Positions 6,618 through 15,850 of a stretch of 27,368 nucleotides of DNA are shown piece by piece. Both the position numbers and the translations under genes were made by a program. Below the pieces are notes generated by a model, which was not told the DNA's origin, ran no database searches, and worked only from the letters and a program-made list of their open reading frames with translations. Position 1 is the stretch's first letter. Each line of letters opens with the position of its first letter. This stretch comes from RGIG3009 sp964390295 (lineage in GTDB: Bacteria; Bacillota; Clostridia; Oscillospirales; Acutalibacteraceae), in contig CAYMHR010000017.1 of NCBI GenBank assembly GCA_964390295.1, positions 1-27,368 of the forward strand. The letters are read 5' to 3'.

Positions 6618-7496
6618 TTTTTGCTTTTTTGTCGGCCATACGTTCCACACAACGGACGCGATCAACAGCGCCGCACATACGATAAGCACCCACCGCGAGG
6701 CCTGCGCCATGCGATCGACCAAGGCGTTGACCATACCGCTAACGTACAGCTTCAAAGGACCGTCGCCCAACACCAGCCGTTCCGCGATACCGTGTCGTTG
6801 AAGCATCCACAGCGGCACCGCCACCAATGCACTGCCCAAAAACAGCGAGCCGGCGGTGGCGTAGGCGCGTCGGCGCAGATCACTGTTCACCCAAATCAGA
6901 TTCAACGCGAGCAACAGTGCCACCGCCGCCAGCGACCAACCGAACAGCGAGGACAGGCGAAGCACCGTAGCATTGCCGTAAACGTACCGATGCGCCGTGG
7001 GCAACACCTTATCAACCAAGCCGCTTTGCAGTACGGTGGCGGTACTGTCGGCAAAGGCCTGGGACATATCCTGCACCGTCGCCGAATCGGGACGTTCATC
7101 CTCCGGCAGGGTCGCTGCAAACGAGTCGATCGCCTGCCGATACGTCGCAGGATCGATGGTGATCGACTGCAACGCTTCACCCGTCATCAGCGATTGATAT
7201 ACCGATTCGGCATATTGTCGAGACAACGAAGCAATCCATTCCTTCGAAACCGCCGTTGTCAGATGAGCATACAACTGTTCACCGTTTTCGTAAAGGTCAC
7301 ATTCATGATTGAGGTCTTGCAGAACGTAGTCGGTCATTTGCTCGACGAAGCCGTCGGCTTCCGGAATGGTGTGATAGACGGACTCATCCAACAAAACATG
7401 CCGCACGCAAAACAATACCACCGCGACGGTCAGCGACCCCATAAGCAACACAAAGCCCACGGCACGCCCTGCGGAAAGTGCGATGCGTTTACCCAT
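6594..7496 (-). CDS. membrane protein of unknown function, sortase cluster
   Basis: A 300-residue protein; ATG 7496 overlaps the sortase stop by 8 bases (ATGGGTAA), so it is translationally coupled. The membrane segments are at about 12-33, 183-205, 212-233 and 268-287. The region between the first and second helices (about 35-180) is a large, mainly helical, probably extracellular domain rich in Asp, Gln and Thr. Position next to a sortase and its substrate suggests a role in assembling or displaying that surface protein. I do not recognise the family. The final codons sit in a terminator stem. Confidence 0.83.
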   Translation of the reverse strand: MGKRIALSAGRAVGFVLLMGSLTVAVVLFCVRHVLLDESVYHTIPEADGFVEQMTDYVLQDLNHECDLYENGEQLYAHLTTAVSKEWIASLSRQYAESVYQSLMTGEALQSITIDPATYRQAIDSFAATLPEDERPDSATVQDMSQAFADSTATVLQSGLVDKVLPTAHRYVYGNATVLRLSSLFGWSLAAVALLLALNLIWVNSDLRRRAYATAGSLFLGSALVAVPLWMLQRHGIAERLVLGDGPLKLYVSGMVNALVDRMAQASRWVLIVCAALLIASVVWNVWPTKKQKENQESNG

Positions 7497-8163
7497 AGGT
7501 TGCCCACTCCTTTCCGCTCACCATGGTGCAAATCAAGGCGATTCGCTCCGTTTTGGTCTGGTATCCGTTTTTTCGCGGATAGCAGGTGTACATCACCAAG
7601 GTGTTTTTGCTACCGTCCTGCTTAATCAGGGAACTATCCTTATAATTAAACGTCTTAATCTCCGACACCTCGTAAACGTAGCTCCCGTAAACGGTATCCA
7701 TCGTAACACGCGTACCGACCTGCGTATCCTCGATCTCGTAAAAATGCCGTGTCACGTGGGCCGACAGCACCGTTTTTCCACCCTGACCGCAAAACCGTGA
7801 ATTAAACCACATACCGGCGCCTTTTTTCAAAATAGCGTTGCTGTCACCGAAAAAAACGGGAATATCGCGTTTTTCCCAACCATCCACGTTCAAGGTGGCC
7901 CACTGGCTTTCAAAGGGAATTGCCACCGGGATATGGCCCTCGTCGCTTTCCACCTCGGACGGATCAAGCAGGTCGCTCCCATCGCTCCGAGTATCGGCGT
8001 TGCCGGTAAATACCCGGTAATAGCCTGACTCTGCGATCTTCTCACGGTATACCAGCATCACGCCGCCGACGATGAGCGCCACGGCCAAAACATAGGGCAA
8101 TAACAAGAAAAAGCCCTTATAACAAGGGCTTTTTCTCAGTGCCGATAAGACACGTTTCATCAT
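7489..8163 (-). CDS. sortase, class B/D-like
   Basis: A 224-residue transpeptidase. ATG 8163 or 8160 is the start; upstream codons belong to the previous gene, whose stop is 10 bases before. Ribosome binding is weak, so coupling to the previous gene is likely. One membrane helix (about 17-39) anchors it at the N-terminus. The catalytic residues are visible: His136 (TVLSAHVTRH), Cys194 (LVMYTCYPRKNG) and Arg207 (KTERIAL). The TCYP form of TLxTC is common in class D sortases. It should cleave a surface-protein sorting motif and link it to peptidoglycan or another amine. The neighbouring gene ends in APETN, its likely substrate. A perfect terminator-like hairpin lies within codons 10-20. Confidence 0.92.
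   Translation of the reverse strand: MMKRVLSALRKSPCYKGFFLLLPYVLAVALIVGGVMLVYREKIAESGYYRVFTGNADTRSDGSDLLDPSEVESDEGHIPVAIPFESQWATLNVDGWEKRDIPVFFGDSNAILKKGAGMWFNSRFCGQGGKTVLSAHVTRHFYEIEDTQVGTRVTMDTVYGSYVYEVSEIKTFNYKDSSLIKQDGSKNTLVMYTCYPRKNGYQTKTERIALICTMVSGKEWATYG
8106..8136 (-). terminator. intragenic terminator-like hairpin in the sortase 5' coding region
   Basis: On the minus strand AGAAAAAGCCCTT, a 5-base loop (GTTAT) and AAGGGCTTTTTCT form a perfect 13-base-pair stem, and a T-rich stretch (TTTTTCTTGTTATT) follows. It lies 27-57 bases into the sortase gene, just after the surface-protein gene. If active it would let most transcripts stop after the substrate gene. Confidence 0.7.
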
Positions 8164-8173
8164 ATTTCTACGA

Positions 8174-8737
8174 TTAGCGAGAAGCCAACAGCTTCTTGCC
8201 GTACACAGCCGAACCGGCCACTGCCAGCGCCAGCACGCCGAGCGCAACCATCAGGGCCACGTTGGTTTCGGGCGCATCCGTCTTTTTCACCGCGTCGCCG
8301 TCGATCGTGGCGATCTTGGTGCCATTCTCCAGATAAATGATGCAGATAACGTCACCCTTGTACTGCGGATTTTCAGCATCGACCAGCTCGTAGGTCAGGT
8401 GCAATGTCTCGCAAGCTCTGCCGAAGTTGTCCAAAACCGCATTAATCTCATCGGCGGTGTAATCCGACAGCGAACCACCCTTATCCGACTGGATCGCCGC
8501 TTTGGCCGCCGTCATATAGGCGATGACCGCATCCGCCTGTTCGGCAGTCACGTCGATCTGGCTCAATACGTTTTCCATCGTGGGCAGATATTGAGACTCG
8601 TATTTGCTGGGGATCAGTTCTTTAGCGGCGGCGACGATTTCTTCCTTCGGGGTAGCAGCAGAGGCAGAGAAACCGGCCACAGCCATCATGCCGACAAGCA
8701 GTAAGCAAGCGACACACAGGGAAATAACCTTTTTCAC
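8174..8737 (-). CDS. small surface protein with APETN cell-wall sorting signal
   Basis: The start is GTG 8737, 9 bases after AGGAG; a TTG further upstream touches the ribosome binding site and is rejected. The product has 187 residues: a signal peptide to about 27 (ASAA), a helical domain of about 80 residues, then a beta segment (THL..YELVD.., VICIIYLENGTKIATIDG). The C-terminus is a sorting signal: APETN at 155-159, a hydrophobic helix (VALMVALGVLALAVAGSAV), and a basic tail (KKLLASR). APETN resembles the class B motif NPQTN rather than LPXTG. It is the first gene of a three-gene unit with the sortase, behind a good promoter. Function of the exposed domain unknown. Confidence 0.87.
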   Translation of the reverse strand: MKKVISLCVACLLLVGMMAVAGFSASAATPKEEIVAAAKELIPSKYESQYLPTMENVLSQIDVTAEQADAVIAYMTAAKAAIQSDKGGSLSDYTADEINAVLDNFGRACETLHLTYELVDAENPQYKGDVICIIYLENGTKIATIDGDAVKKTDAPETNVALMVALGVLALAVAGSAVYGKKLLASR

Positions 8738-8788
8738 AAAACCCAACTCCTTAAAATAAATAATGAGAAAACCAGATAAGCTAGTTAT

Positions 8789-8818
8789 AGTTTACACCAC
8801 TTTTTATTAGTTTGTCAA
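8789..8818 (-). promoter_or_regulatory. sigma-A promoter of the sortase operon
   Basis: On the minus strand there is a perfect TTGACA (8818-8813), an 18-base spacer, and TAAACT (8794-8789). It reads toward the surface-protein start at 8737. Confidence 0.72.
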
Positions 8819-8866
8819 CCGTTTTACGCAACTTTCCCCCCATTCGACAGGAAGTTTTCTTTTTAG

Positions 8867-8895
8867 TTGATTTACGCGGTATTTTTTGATAAAAT
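8867..8895 (+). promoter_or_regulatory. sigma-A promoter of the addB-addA operon
   Basis: TTGATT at 8867-8872, a 17-base spacer and TAAAAT at 8890-8895. The addB start is 33 bases downstream with GAAAGGAG before it. Divergent from the sortase operon promoter, about 50 bases away. Confidence 0.75.
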
Positions 8896-8928
8896 AAAAG
8901 CGTCAACTCGTTTGAAAGGAGTACTGCC

Positions 8929-11900
8929 ATGCTACAGCTTCTGGTCGGTCGTTCCGGCTCCGGAAAAACTCACACCATTTATCAGGAATTAAAAGCGGCG
9001 GCGACCAACGACGTGCCCCTCTTCTTGCTGGTGCCGGAGCAGGCCTCCTTCGAAAACGAGCGTCGCTTACTGGAGGAGCTCGGACCGGTACACTCGCAAC
9101 GCGTGCAGGTATTAAGCTTTACACGCATGGCGGAAATCGTATTTCGCGAGGTCGGCGGCACCGCCGGTCGGCGCATGGATACCACTCTTTCCCTGCTGTT
9201 AATGAACGAAGCGTTGCACACGGTTGCCGATCGGCTCACGGTTTATCAAAAACACGTTGACGACGCCGACTATCTTCGTTCTTTGTTAATCACGCTTTCG
9301 GAATGTAAGCAGTGTGTCGTATCGCCCGTCCTGCTGGCGGAAACCGCCGTCTCGCTTCCCGACGGATTGCTGAAAAACAAGCTCAACGACCTAGCACTCC
9401 TGTTTGAGACCTACGAAGCCTTAACCGCACAAGCCTCACTGATCGACCCCCAGGACGACCTGTCTCTGTTGGCAGAACGTCTGTCGGAAAGCCGGCTTTT
9501 CGACCGTGCACGGATCTACGTGGACGGCTTCAAAGGCTTTACGCAGCAAGAATTATCGGTTTTGGGGAAACTGATGCCACACGTAGAAACCATGACGGTT
9601 GCGTTATGCACCGAAAGCATCACCGAACGTCGGGATCAGGAAAAGGATCGCTTTGCGACCGCCACCCGAACCGCCAATCAATTACGCGATTTGGCACGCC
9701 GTGCGCACGTTTCCGTCGCCGCCGTTCGGTATTTAACGCAAAATCATCGCACCGACGATCCGGCGTTGCTCACCCTGGAGGCCGGCTGTTTTGCCGATGA
9801 CGGCATCCCGTATAACGAAGCAACCGATGCCGTCCGGATCACGCCGTGCGCCGATCGCTATGAGGAATGTCGCTATGCTGCCCGCTTTATCCGCCGCCGA
9901 TTGCGCGAGGAGGGCGGATACTGTCGCCAGTACACCATCGTCGCGCGCAATATAAACCACTACGCCGACCTGCTGGAAAACGCTTTGAGTCGTGAAGGCT
10001 TGCCCTGCTGTCGCGACCGGCGCGAGCCAATTCTGACGCAACCGCTCATCACGTTGATCGAGTCCGCCCTGTCGGCGATCAATAGCGGTTGGGGAAGCGA
10101 CGACGTTCTGCGCATCGTAAAATCCGGACTGGCCGGCTTCTCCGCCACGTCCGCTTCCCTGCTGGAAAACTACGTGTTCACCTGGAACGTTCGCGGACAA
10201 ACATGGCTGTCGCCGTTCACCCTCAATCCCGACGGTCTCACGGCAAAAACCACGGAAGACACCGAAAACAGGTTGGCCTATCTGGAAATACTGCGTCGCC
10301 GTCTGATTCGTCCGTTACAGCGGCTCCGTAGCCGTCTTTTCGGCCGCGTTACCGGCCGTGAGTTTGCCGAAGCCGTGTTTCGGTATCTTCAGGAAATGCG
10401 ACTGCCGCGCACCTTGAAACTACAGATCGCGCGTTTGGATGCCGACAAGGAGCACGAGCTGGCCGATCGTCAAGAGCGGCTGTGGGACTACGTTATGAGC
10501 CTGTTGGACAAATTCGCGCTGGCTCTGCCGGAAACCCGTCTGACGGCCAAACGGTGTGCCGAGCTGTTCCACCTGATCGCCGCTTCCGACGATTTGGGAA
10601 ACATTCCGCAAAGCCTGGACGGTGTAATCATCGGCAGTGCCGATCGAATCCGTTACGCCGCCCCCCACACCGTCATCGTATTGGGCGCCAACGAAGGCGT
10701 TTTTCCGGCCTATCCGTCTGAACACGGTCTATTGACCGATAGCGATCGCAAGCAACTTCAGAAAATCGGTCTGACCATGGCCGACGACGCCGATTGGGAA
10801 ACGGCAGCCGAACGTTTTTACGCTTATGCCGCCGTTGCCGCTCCTTCCAAGCAATTGGTTGTCACCTACGTTCGGGAATCGGGCGGTGAAAGTGCCGAGC
10901 CTTCTCCTTTAGTAGCGGTCATTCATAAGCTGTTACCCTGCGCTAAAATGGATACCGCCACGCACCCGAACACAGTGGACAGTGAGTCGAAGGCAGACGC
11001 ATTTGCCGCGTTGGCGTTGCAATTTCGTGATAACACGCCACTGTCGGCTTCGTACCGTACCGTGTTCTCTTCGCTACCCGATTACGCCGCCAAATTGTCG
11101 GCTATGCAGCACCTAGACGATGAGTTTTCCTTCCGCGATCCGTCCATGGCACGCACCTTGTTCGGCGAGCACTTATCCCTGTCGCCCACCCGCGTGGATA
11201 CTTTTCACAAATGCCGCTTTTCTTATTTCTGTCAACACGGGTTGCAGTTAAAAACGCGCCGCACCGCCGAAATGAATCCGGCCGAATCCGGCACGTTGGT
11301 TCATCACGTTATGCGCGAGCTGTTGCCCGGCTATTGTCAAGAGGGGCTTGACCGGCTGTCGCGCGAACGCGTTTCCTCCGACACCCGTCGGTCGGTGCAA
11401 CGCTATCTTCACGATTTCGTCAACGGTCACGAGCTACAGGATGCACAGTTCCAGTCACTGATTGACCGTCTGATCCTGTTGTGTGAGCATTTGCTTTGGT
11501 ACGTCGTCTGCGAACTTCGTGAAAGCCGGTTCCGGCCCATCGGGTTTGAATTTCCAATCGGCCGTCCCGACGAAGGCGGCATCCCGGCTTGGGTAATCAC
11601 CACGCCGGACGGTTCCACCATCCGCGTTTGCGGCATCATCGATCGCGTGGATGCCTATCAAGAAAACGGCATCACCTACATCCGTGTGCTGGATTATAAA
11701 ACCGGAACGAAAAAGTTCGAGCTGGCCGACGTGTTGGAGGGCATCAACCTTCAAATGCTGATCTATCTGTTTTCATTGTCCGAAAACGGAAAAGCGGTAT
11801 ACGGCAACGTCGTTCCCGCCGGCGTGCTATATCAACGGGCCGTATTCCCCGATTTAAGAGAAGACAATCGGGAGATTTCGTCGGAGGCACTGGAGAGTAA

Positions 11901-12306
11901 GCGCGTTGCCGCGATGCGTCCCAGTGGCTTGCTGTTAGCCGACGTATCGGTTCTTTGCGCCATGGAGCCAGATATGAAGGGGACCTTCATTCCTGCCGAA
12001 TTCAAAAACGGCGTGCTAAGCAGCAAAGCCTCCGTCGCTTCGCTGGCTCAATTCGGCCGCATACAGCGGCATATTCAAAAGCTGTTAATCTCCATGGTGG
12101 AACAGCTTCATAACGGACAGATTGCGGCCATTCCCAAGATTAAACACAACGCCTCTCCTCAAGAGAGTCCTTGCAGTTATTGCGATTTTCGGGATATTTG
12201 CGGGCGCGAGGACGAGGATCGCTCGCACGCGTTTGCCAATCTTTCATTGAGCGAAGCCCTGGCCTTTCTGGATAGTGCCGACAAGGAGGTGAGCGGCAAT
12301 GAGTAA
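8929..12306 (+). CDS. addB: AddB, ATP-dependent helicase/nuclease subunit B
   Basis: 1125 residues, close to the usual family length. The Walker A motif GRSGSGKT is at residues 7-14. A helicase-like core carries degenerate motifs, as in other AddB proteins. The C-terminal RecB-type nuclease shows GIIDRVD...VLDYKTG near residues 900-925. The iron-sulphur staple is present: one Cys in FHKCRFSYF (about 762) and a CxxCx5C near 1080-1089 (PCSYCDFRDIC). With AddA it forms the Chi-regulated helicase-nuclease that resects double-strand breaks for RecA in Firmicutes. addB precedes addA in the usual order, and the 8-base overlap ATGAGTAA couples their translation. Confidence 0.97.
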   Translation: MLQLLVGRSGSGKTHTIYQELKAAATNDVPLFLLVPEQASFENERRLLEELGPVHSQRVQVLSFTRMAEIVFREVGGTAGRRMDTTLSLLLMNEALHTVADRLTVYQKHVDDADYLRSLLITLSECKQCVVSPVLLAETAVSLPDGLLKNKLNDLALLFETYEALTAQASLIDPQDDLSLLAERLSESRLFDRARIYVDGFKGFTQQELSVLGKLMPHVETMTVALCTESITERRDQEKDRFATATRTANQLRDLARRAHVSVAAVRYLTQNHRTDDPALLTLEAGCFADDGIPYNEATDAVRITPCADRYEECRYAARFIRRRLREEGGYCRQYTIVARNINHYADLLENALSREGLPCCRDRREPILTQPLITLIESALSAINSGWGSDDVLRIVKSGLAGFSATSASLLENYVFTWNVRGQTWLSPFTLNPDGLTAKTTEDTENRLAYLEILRRRLIRPLQRLRSRLFGRVTGREFAEAVFRYLQEMRLPRTLKLQIARLDADKEHELADRQERLWDYVMSLLDKFALALPETRLTAKRCAELFHLIAASDDLGNIPQSLDGVIIGSADRIRYAAPHTVIVLGANEGVFPAYPSEHGLLTDSDRKQLQKIGLTMADDADWETAAERFYAYAAVAAPSKQLVVTYVRESGGESAEPSPLVAVIHKLLPCAKMDTATHPNTVDSESKADAFAALALQFRDNTPLSASYRTVFSSLPDYAAKLSAMQHLDDEFSFRDPSMARTLFGEHLSLSPTRVDTFHKCRFSYFCQHGLQLKTRRTAEMNPAESGTLVHHVMRELLPGYCQEGLDRLSRERVSSDTRRSVQRYLHDFVNGHELQDAQFQSLIDRLILLCEHLLWYVVCELRESRFRPIGFEFPIGRPDEGGIPAWVITTPDGSTIRVCGIIDRVDAYQENGITYIRVLDYKTGTKKFELADVLEGINLQMLIYLFSLSENGKAVYGNVVPAGVLYQRAVFPDLREDNREISSEALESKRVAAMRPSGLLLADVSVLCAMEPDMKGTFIPAEFKNGVLSSKASVASLAQFGRIQRHIQKLLISMVEQLHNGQIAAIPKIKHNASPQESPCSYCDFRDICGREDEDRSHAFANLSLSEALAFLDSADKEVSGNE

Positions 12307-15300
12307 TTTCAAAAAAGACTTTACAGACGAGCAAAAGCTGTGTATTCATTCTCACGACGGCACCTTGCTGGTGTCGGCCGCCGCAGGCTCCGGGAAAACG
12401 CTGGTACTGATCCAGCGTATTCTCGCCCGAATCACCGATCCGGCTCACGGAACCGATATCAACCGTCTTCTGGTTGTCACCTTCACCCGTGCCGCTGCCG
12501 CCGAAATGAAAAGCCGTTTGGCAAAGGAGCTGGAAGAACGGATTGCCAAAGACCCGGATAATCCGCACCTTCAGCATCAGAAAGCCCTGCTTCCGCTCGC
12601 CGCCATCGAAACGGTAGACAGCTTTTGCAACCGTTTGGTGCGGCAACACTTTCACGCGCTGGATATTTCTCCGCAATTTCGCGTTGGCGAAGAGCAACAG
12701 CTCAAGCTCTTAAAAAACGACACTCTTTCCGAGGTGCTGAAGGAATTTTACACCGAAGGCAACCCCGATTTTACCGAGCTTGCCTCCGTGTTCAGCGACC
12801 ATCGCGGCGATACCAAGCTGGCAAAAACCGTTGCCACCCTTTACGACTTCTTGCAGTCGCACCCCGACCCGGATCAATGGATCGCCGAGCACTCCGCGGT
12901 ATACGAGGAACCGGTTGAACTGGCAGACAATCGGTGGGCGCGTCTGATATTGGACCGCGTAACCGAAAACCTGGAAAAAGCAAAGCAGTTGCTAAGCACT
13001 GCCCTTAAGTTGCTATGCGGCGCAGAAGAGAAAATTTGCTTCAACTGTGAATCAACCTTGAAGGATTCCCTGCAATTTACTGAAAACGCTCTTCTCCTTT
13101 GCCGCAAAGGCGACTGGGATCGGTTGCTTGCCACCTTGAACGCCTATGCGCCGCTGAGTCTGGGAAGCAAGAAAAAAATCGAGGACGCCGTGTTGTACGC
13201 ACGCATTAAAGCCCTGCGTAGCGAAGCTCAAGAAATTATTAAAAAACAGGTCTCCTATTTGTGTGGAAACGAGGAGCAATGCCGTCAGGACCTCCGCCAT
13301 ACGCGTTGTCTGATCCACATGCTATACCGCGTAACGCAACGATTTTCCCATTGCTTTGCCGAAAAGAAAAAGGCGGCAAACCTCTTGGATTTTTCAGACG
13401 TGGAGCATTACGCACTGCAGTTATTGACCCAAACCGACGAGCAGGGCAACCGGATTCCCACTCCGCTGTCACAGGAGCTGTCGTCACAGTATGATGAAAT
13501 CCTAGTAGACGAATATCAAGACACCAACGCACTTCAGGACGCGTTGTACGTGGCGTTGTCCCGCCAAGAAAGCAATTTGTTTTTGGTCGGTGACGTTAAG
13601 CAGAGCATCTACGGCTTTCGTCAAGCTATGCCGGAGCTGTTCCTGCAAAGGCGCAGTCGGTATCCCGCCTTCGATAAAACGCACTATCCGGCGACGATTA
13701 CGTTGGGACACAATTTCCGCAGTCGTTGCGAAGTGACCGAAAGCGTCAATTTTGTTTTTCGCCAGCTCATGACCGAGCCGATAAGCGGTATGGCTTATGA
13801 CGAAAACGAAGAGCTGAAATGCCAAGCGGATTATCCCCCCTCCAACGGCCACGAAACGGAAATACTTCTGATCGACACAACGGCACCGGTGGACGGCCAA
13901 CCGGACAAAAGCGTTGCCGAGGCGATCGTAATTGCCAAACGGATTCGCGAGTTGGTCGGTACGTTGACGGTTGGAAAGGCGGAGGATTCGCGTCCGTTGC
14001 GATACGGTGACTGTTGCATTTTGTTGCGATCTCGCCGCCCCGCCTTAATCAAAGCCTTAAAGGAACAGGGAATCCCCGTGGAAGCGGACGACTCCGGTTC
14101 GTTTTTCAACGTTGCGGAAATCCGGCTGGCACTGTCCCTGCTCCGCTGTATCGACAATCCCTTGCAGGACGTGCCGTTAGCCGCCTGGCTCATGTCACCC
14201 CTGTGCGGATTTACCCCCGACGACATGGCTGCCATTCGCCTTTGCAAGCCAAAGGCGGCGCTGTATAGCGCCCTTGCTGCCGCACGCACCCAAGTGCCCA
14301 GTCCTCTGCTGGCACAGCGTTGCCGCGAGGCCGTCGCCTTTTTGGATCGGTACCGCACCCTTGCCTGCCAAATGACTGTAGACAAGCTGTTGCTTCGATT
14401 GTATGACGATACCGCTCTTTTGGAGCTGATGAGTGCACAAACCGATGGTGAGCGACGGCGTCGCAATCTGCAATTACTGCAGGAGTATTGCCGGCGCTTT
14501 GACCAAAACGGTTTTCGTGGTCTCTCCTCGTTCATCCGATACGTGGATCGCTTGCAGGCGCAAGAGATTGAATTGGACGGTGCCACGTCCATTCACAGCG
14601 AAGACGCCGTTCGCGTTATGACCATTCACCGCTCCAAAGGCTTGGAGTTCCCGGTCGTTTTTTTGGCGGGCGTCAGCAACCGGTTCAATCAAAACGATCA
14701 GAACAGCGACCTTTTGCTTCACGCCGAGCTCGGTGCCGGTCTCAAGCTACGCGATCCTCACACCTACAATCGTTATCGCACCCTCCCCCACTACGCCCTT
14801 TCCCAAGCCGTAGCTAACGACGCATGCGCCGAGGAACTACGGGTGCTGTACGTTGCTATGACACGTGCCAAGGAAAAGCTGTGCATCAGCATGACCGTTA
14901 ATAACCCGATTACAGAATTATCCACTCTGGCAGATAAGCTGACCACTCAGGAAGCGCTCCCCCTTTTTCTGGTGCGAGATGCCAAAAGCGTCAGCGAATG
15001 GCTGCTGGCTGCGTTGCTCCGTCATCCCGAAGCGACGGATTGGCGGCAAAAAATCCATCGCGAGGACCTGCTGCCGTTGCCGGGACGAACACCGATCGCG
15101 TTTCGTTGGGAGACCGTACCGAGTGTATCCGAAGCCGAAGCGTCAGAAGCACCGTCGGCCGCCGAAGCCGATCCCGCGATCGTAGAACAAATACGCCAAA
15201 ATATGGCGTATCGCTATCCCCACGCCGCGTTGGCACGTGTTCCGGCCAAGTTGGTAGCCTCCCAAACGTCCGAGCACGCCGTACAAAGACGCTTTGTGGC

Positions 15301-15850
15301 ACAGTCTCAGCCTGCCTTTCTGGCAAGCGACCATCTGACACCTGCCGAGCGCGGAACGGCCGTACACAACTTTATGTTGCTTGCCGATTATACGGCCGCC
15401 TCGGTCGATTTGGAAACGGAAATCCAGCGGTTGGTCCACAACAACCTGCTTACGAAAGCACAAGCCACCGCCATTAACCGAAAACACCTGACCGCGTTTT
15501 TCCAAAGCTCGCTATATCAGCGGATGCACCGCTCGCCGCGTTGTATGCGTGAATTTCCCTTTACCGCACAGTGTCCGGCGTCACAATTTGATCCGACGGT
15601 GACCGACTCGAAGGAAACGATCGTCATGCAGGGAATTGCCGACTGCCTGTTTGTGGAGGACGGCGAGCTGGTCATCGTGGATTACAAAACCGATCGCGTC
15701 AAAAGCGACCGTGAATTGCTGGAGCGCTACACGACGCAGCTCAACGTCTATCGAGCGTCGTTGGAAAAGGCCATGGATATGCCGGTGCGTGAGTGTCTGT
15801 TGTATTCCTTTGCACTCGACCGCACCATTCGCGTGGAGGAATCAATATGA
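12299..15850 (+). CDS. addA: AddA, ATP-dependent helicase/nuclease subunit A
   Basis: 1183 residues, near the usual 1200-1250. It has a UvrD-like superfamily 1 helicase core: Walker A AAAGSGKT (about 27-34), motif II ILVDEYQDTN (about 400), motif III GDVKQSIYGFRQA, and VLYVAMTRAKEKL (motif VI). The C-terminal RecB nuclease domain shows GIADCLF...IVDYKTDRV (about 1107-1131) and QLNVYR. It provides the translocating helicase and the second nuclease of AddAB. GTGAGCGGCA upstream and the overlap with addB imply coupling. The next gene starts in the ATGA of its stop. Confidence 0.97.
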   Translation: MSNFKKDFTDEQKLCIHSHDGTLLVSAAAGSGKTLVLIQRILARITDPAHGTDINRLLVVTFTRAAAAEMKSRLAKELEERIAKDPDNPHLQHQKALLPLAAIETVDSFCNRLVRQHFHALDISPQFRVGEEQQLKLLKNDTLSEVLKEFYTEGNPDFTELASVFSDHRGDTKLAKTVATLYDFLQSHPDPDQWIAEHSAVYEEPVELADNRWARLILDRVTENLEKAKQLLSTALKLLCGAEEKICFNCESTLKDSLQFTENALLLCRKGDWDRLLATLNAYAPLSLGSKKKIEDAVLYARIKALRSEAQEIIKKQVSYLCGNEEQCRQDLRHTRCLIHMLYRVTQRFSHCFAEKKKAANLLDFSDVEHYALQLLTQTDEQGNRIPTPLSQELSSQYDEILVDEYQDTNALQDALYVALSRQESNLFLVGDVKQSIYGFRQAMPELFLQRRSRYPAFDKTHYPATITLGHNFRSRCEVTESVNFVFRQLMTEPISGMAYDENEELKCQADYPPSNGHETEILLIDTTAPVDGQPDKSVAEAIVIAKRIRELVGTLTVGKAEDSRPLRYGDCCILLRSRRPALIKALKEQGIPVEADDSGSFFNVAEIRLALSLLRCIDNPLQDVPLAAWLMSPLCGFTPDDMAAIRLCKPKAALYSALAAARTQVPSPLLAQRCREAVAFLDRYRTLACQMTVDKLLLRLYDDTALLELMSAQTDGERRRRNLQLLQEYCRRFDQNGFRGLSSFIRYVDRLQAQEIELDGATSIHSEDAVRVMTIHRSKGLEFPVVFLAGVSNRFNQNDQNSDLLLHAELGAGLKLRDPHTYNRYRTLPHYALSQAVANDACAEELRVLYVAMTRAKEKLCISMTVNNPITELSTLADKLTTQEALPLFLVRDAKSVSEWLLAALLRHPEATDWRQKIHREDLLPLPGRTPIAFRWETVPSVSEAEASEAPSAAEADPAIVEQIRQNMAYRYPHAALARVPAKLVASQTSEHAVQRRFVAQSQPAFLASDHLTPAERGTAVHNFMLLADYTAASVDLETEIQRLVHNNLLTKAQATAINRKHLTAFFQSSLYQRMHRSPRCMREFPFTAQCPASQFDPTVTDSKETIVMQGIADCLFVEDGELVIVDYKTDRVKSDRELLERYTTQLNVYRASLEKAMDMPVRECLLYSFALDRTIRVEESI

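Noticed and set aside
9733..14722. Long antisense frames within addB and addA
   Set aside because: GC-biased codons of the real genes leave stop-poor antisense frames; no family motifs or start signals support them.
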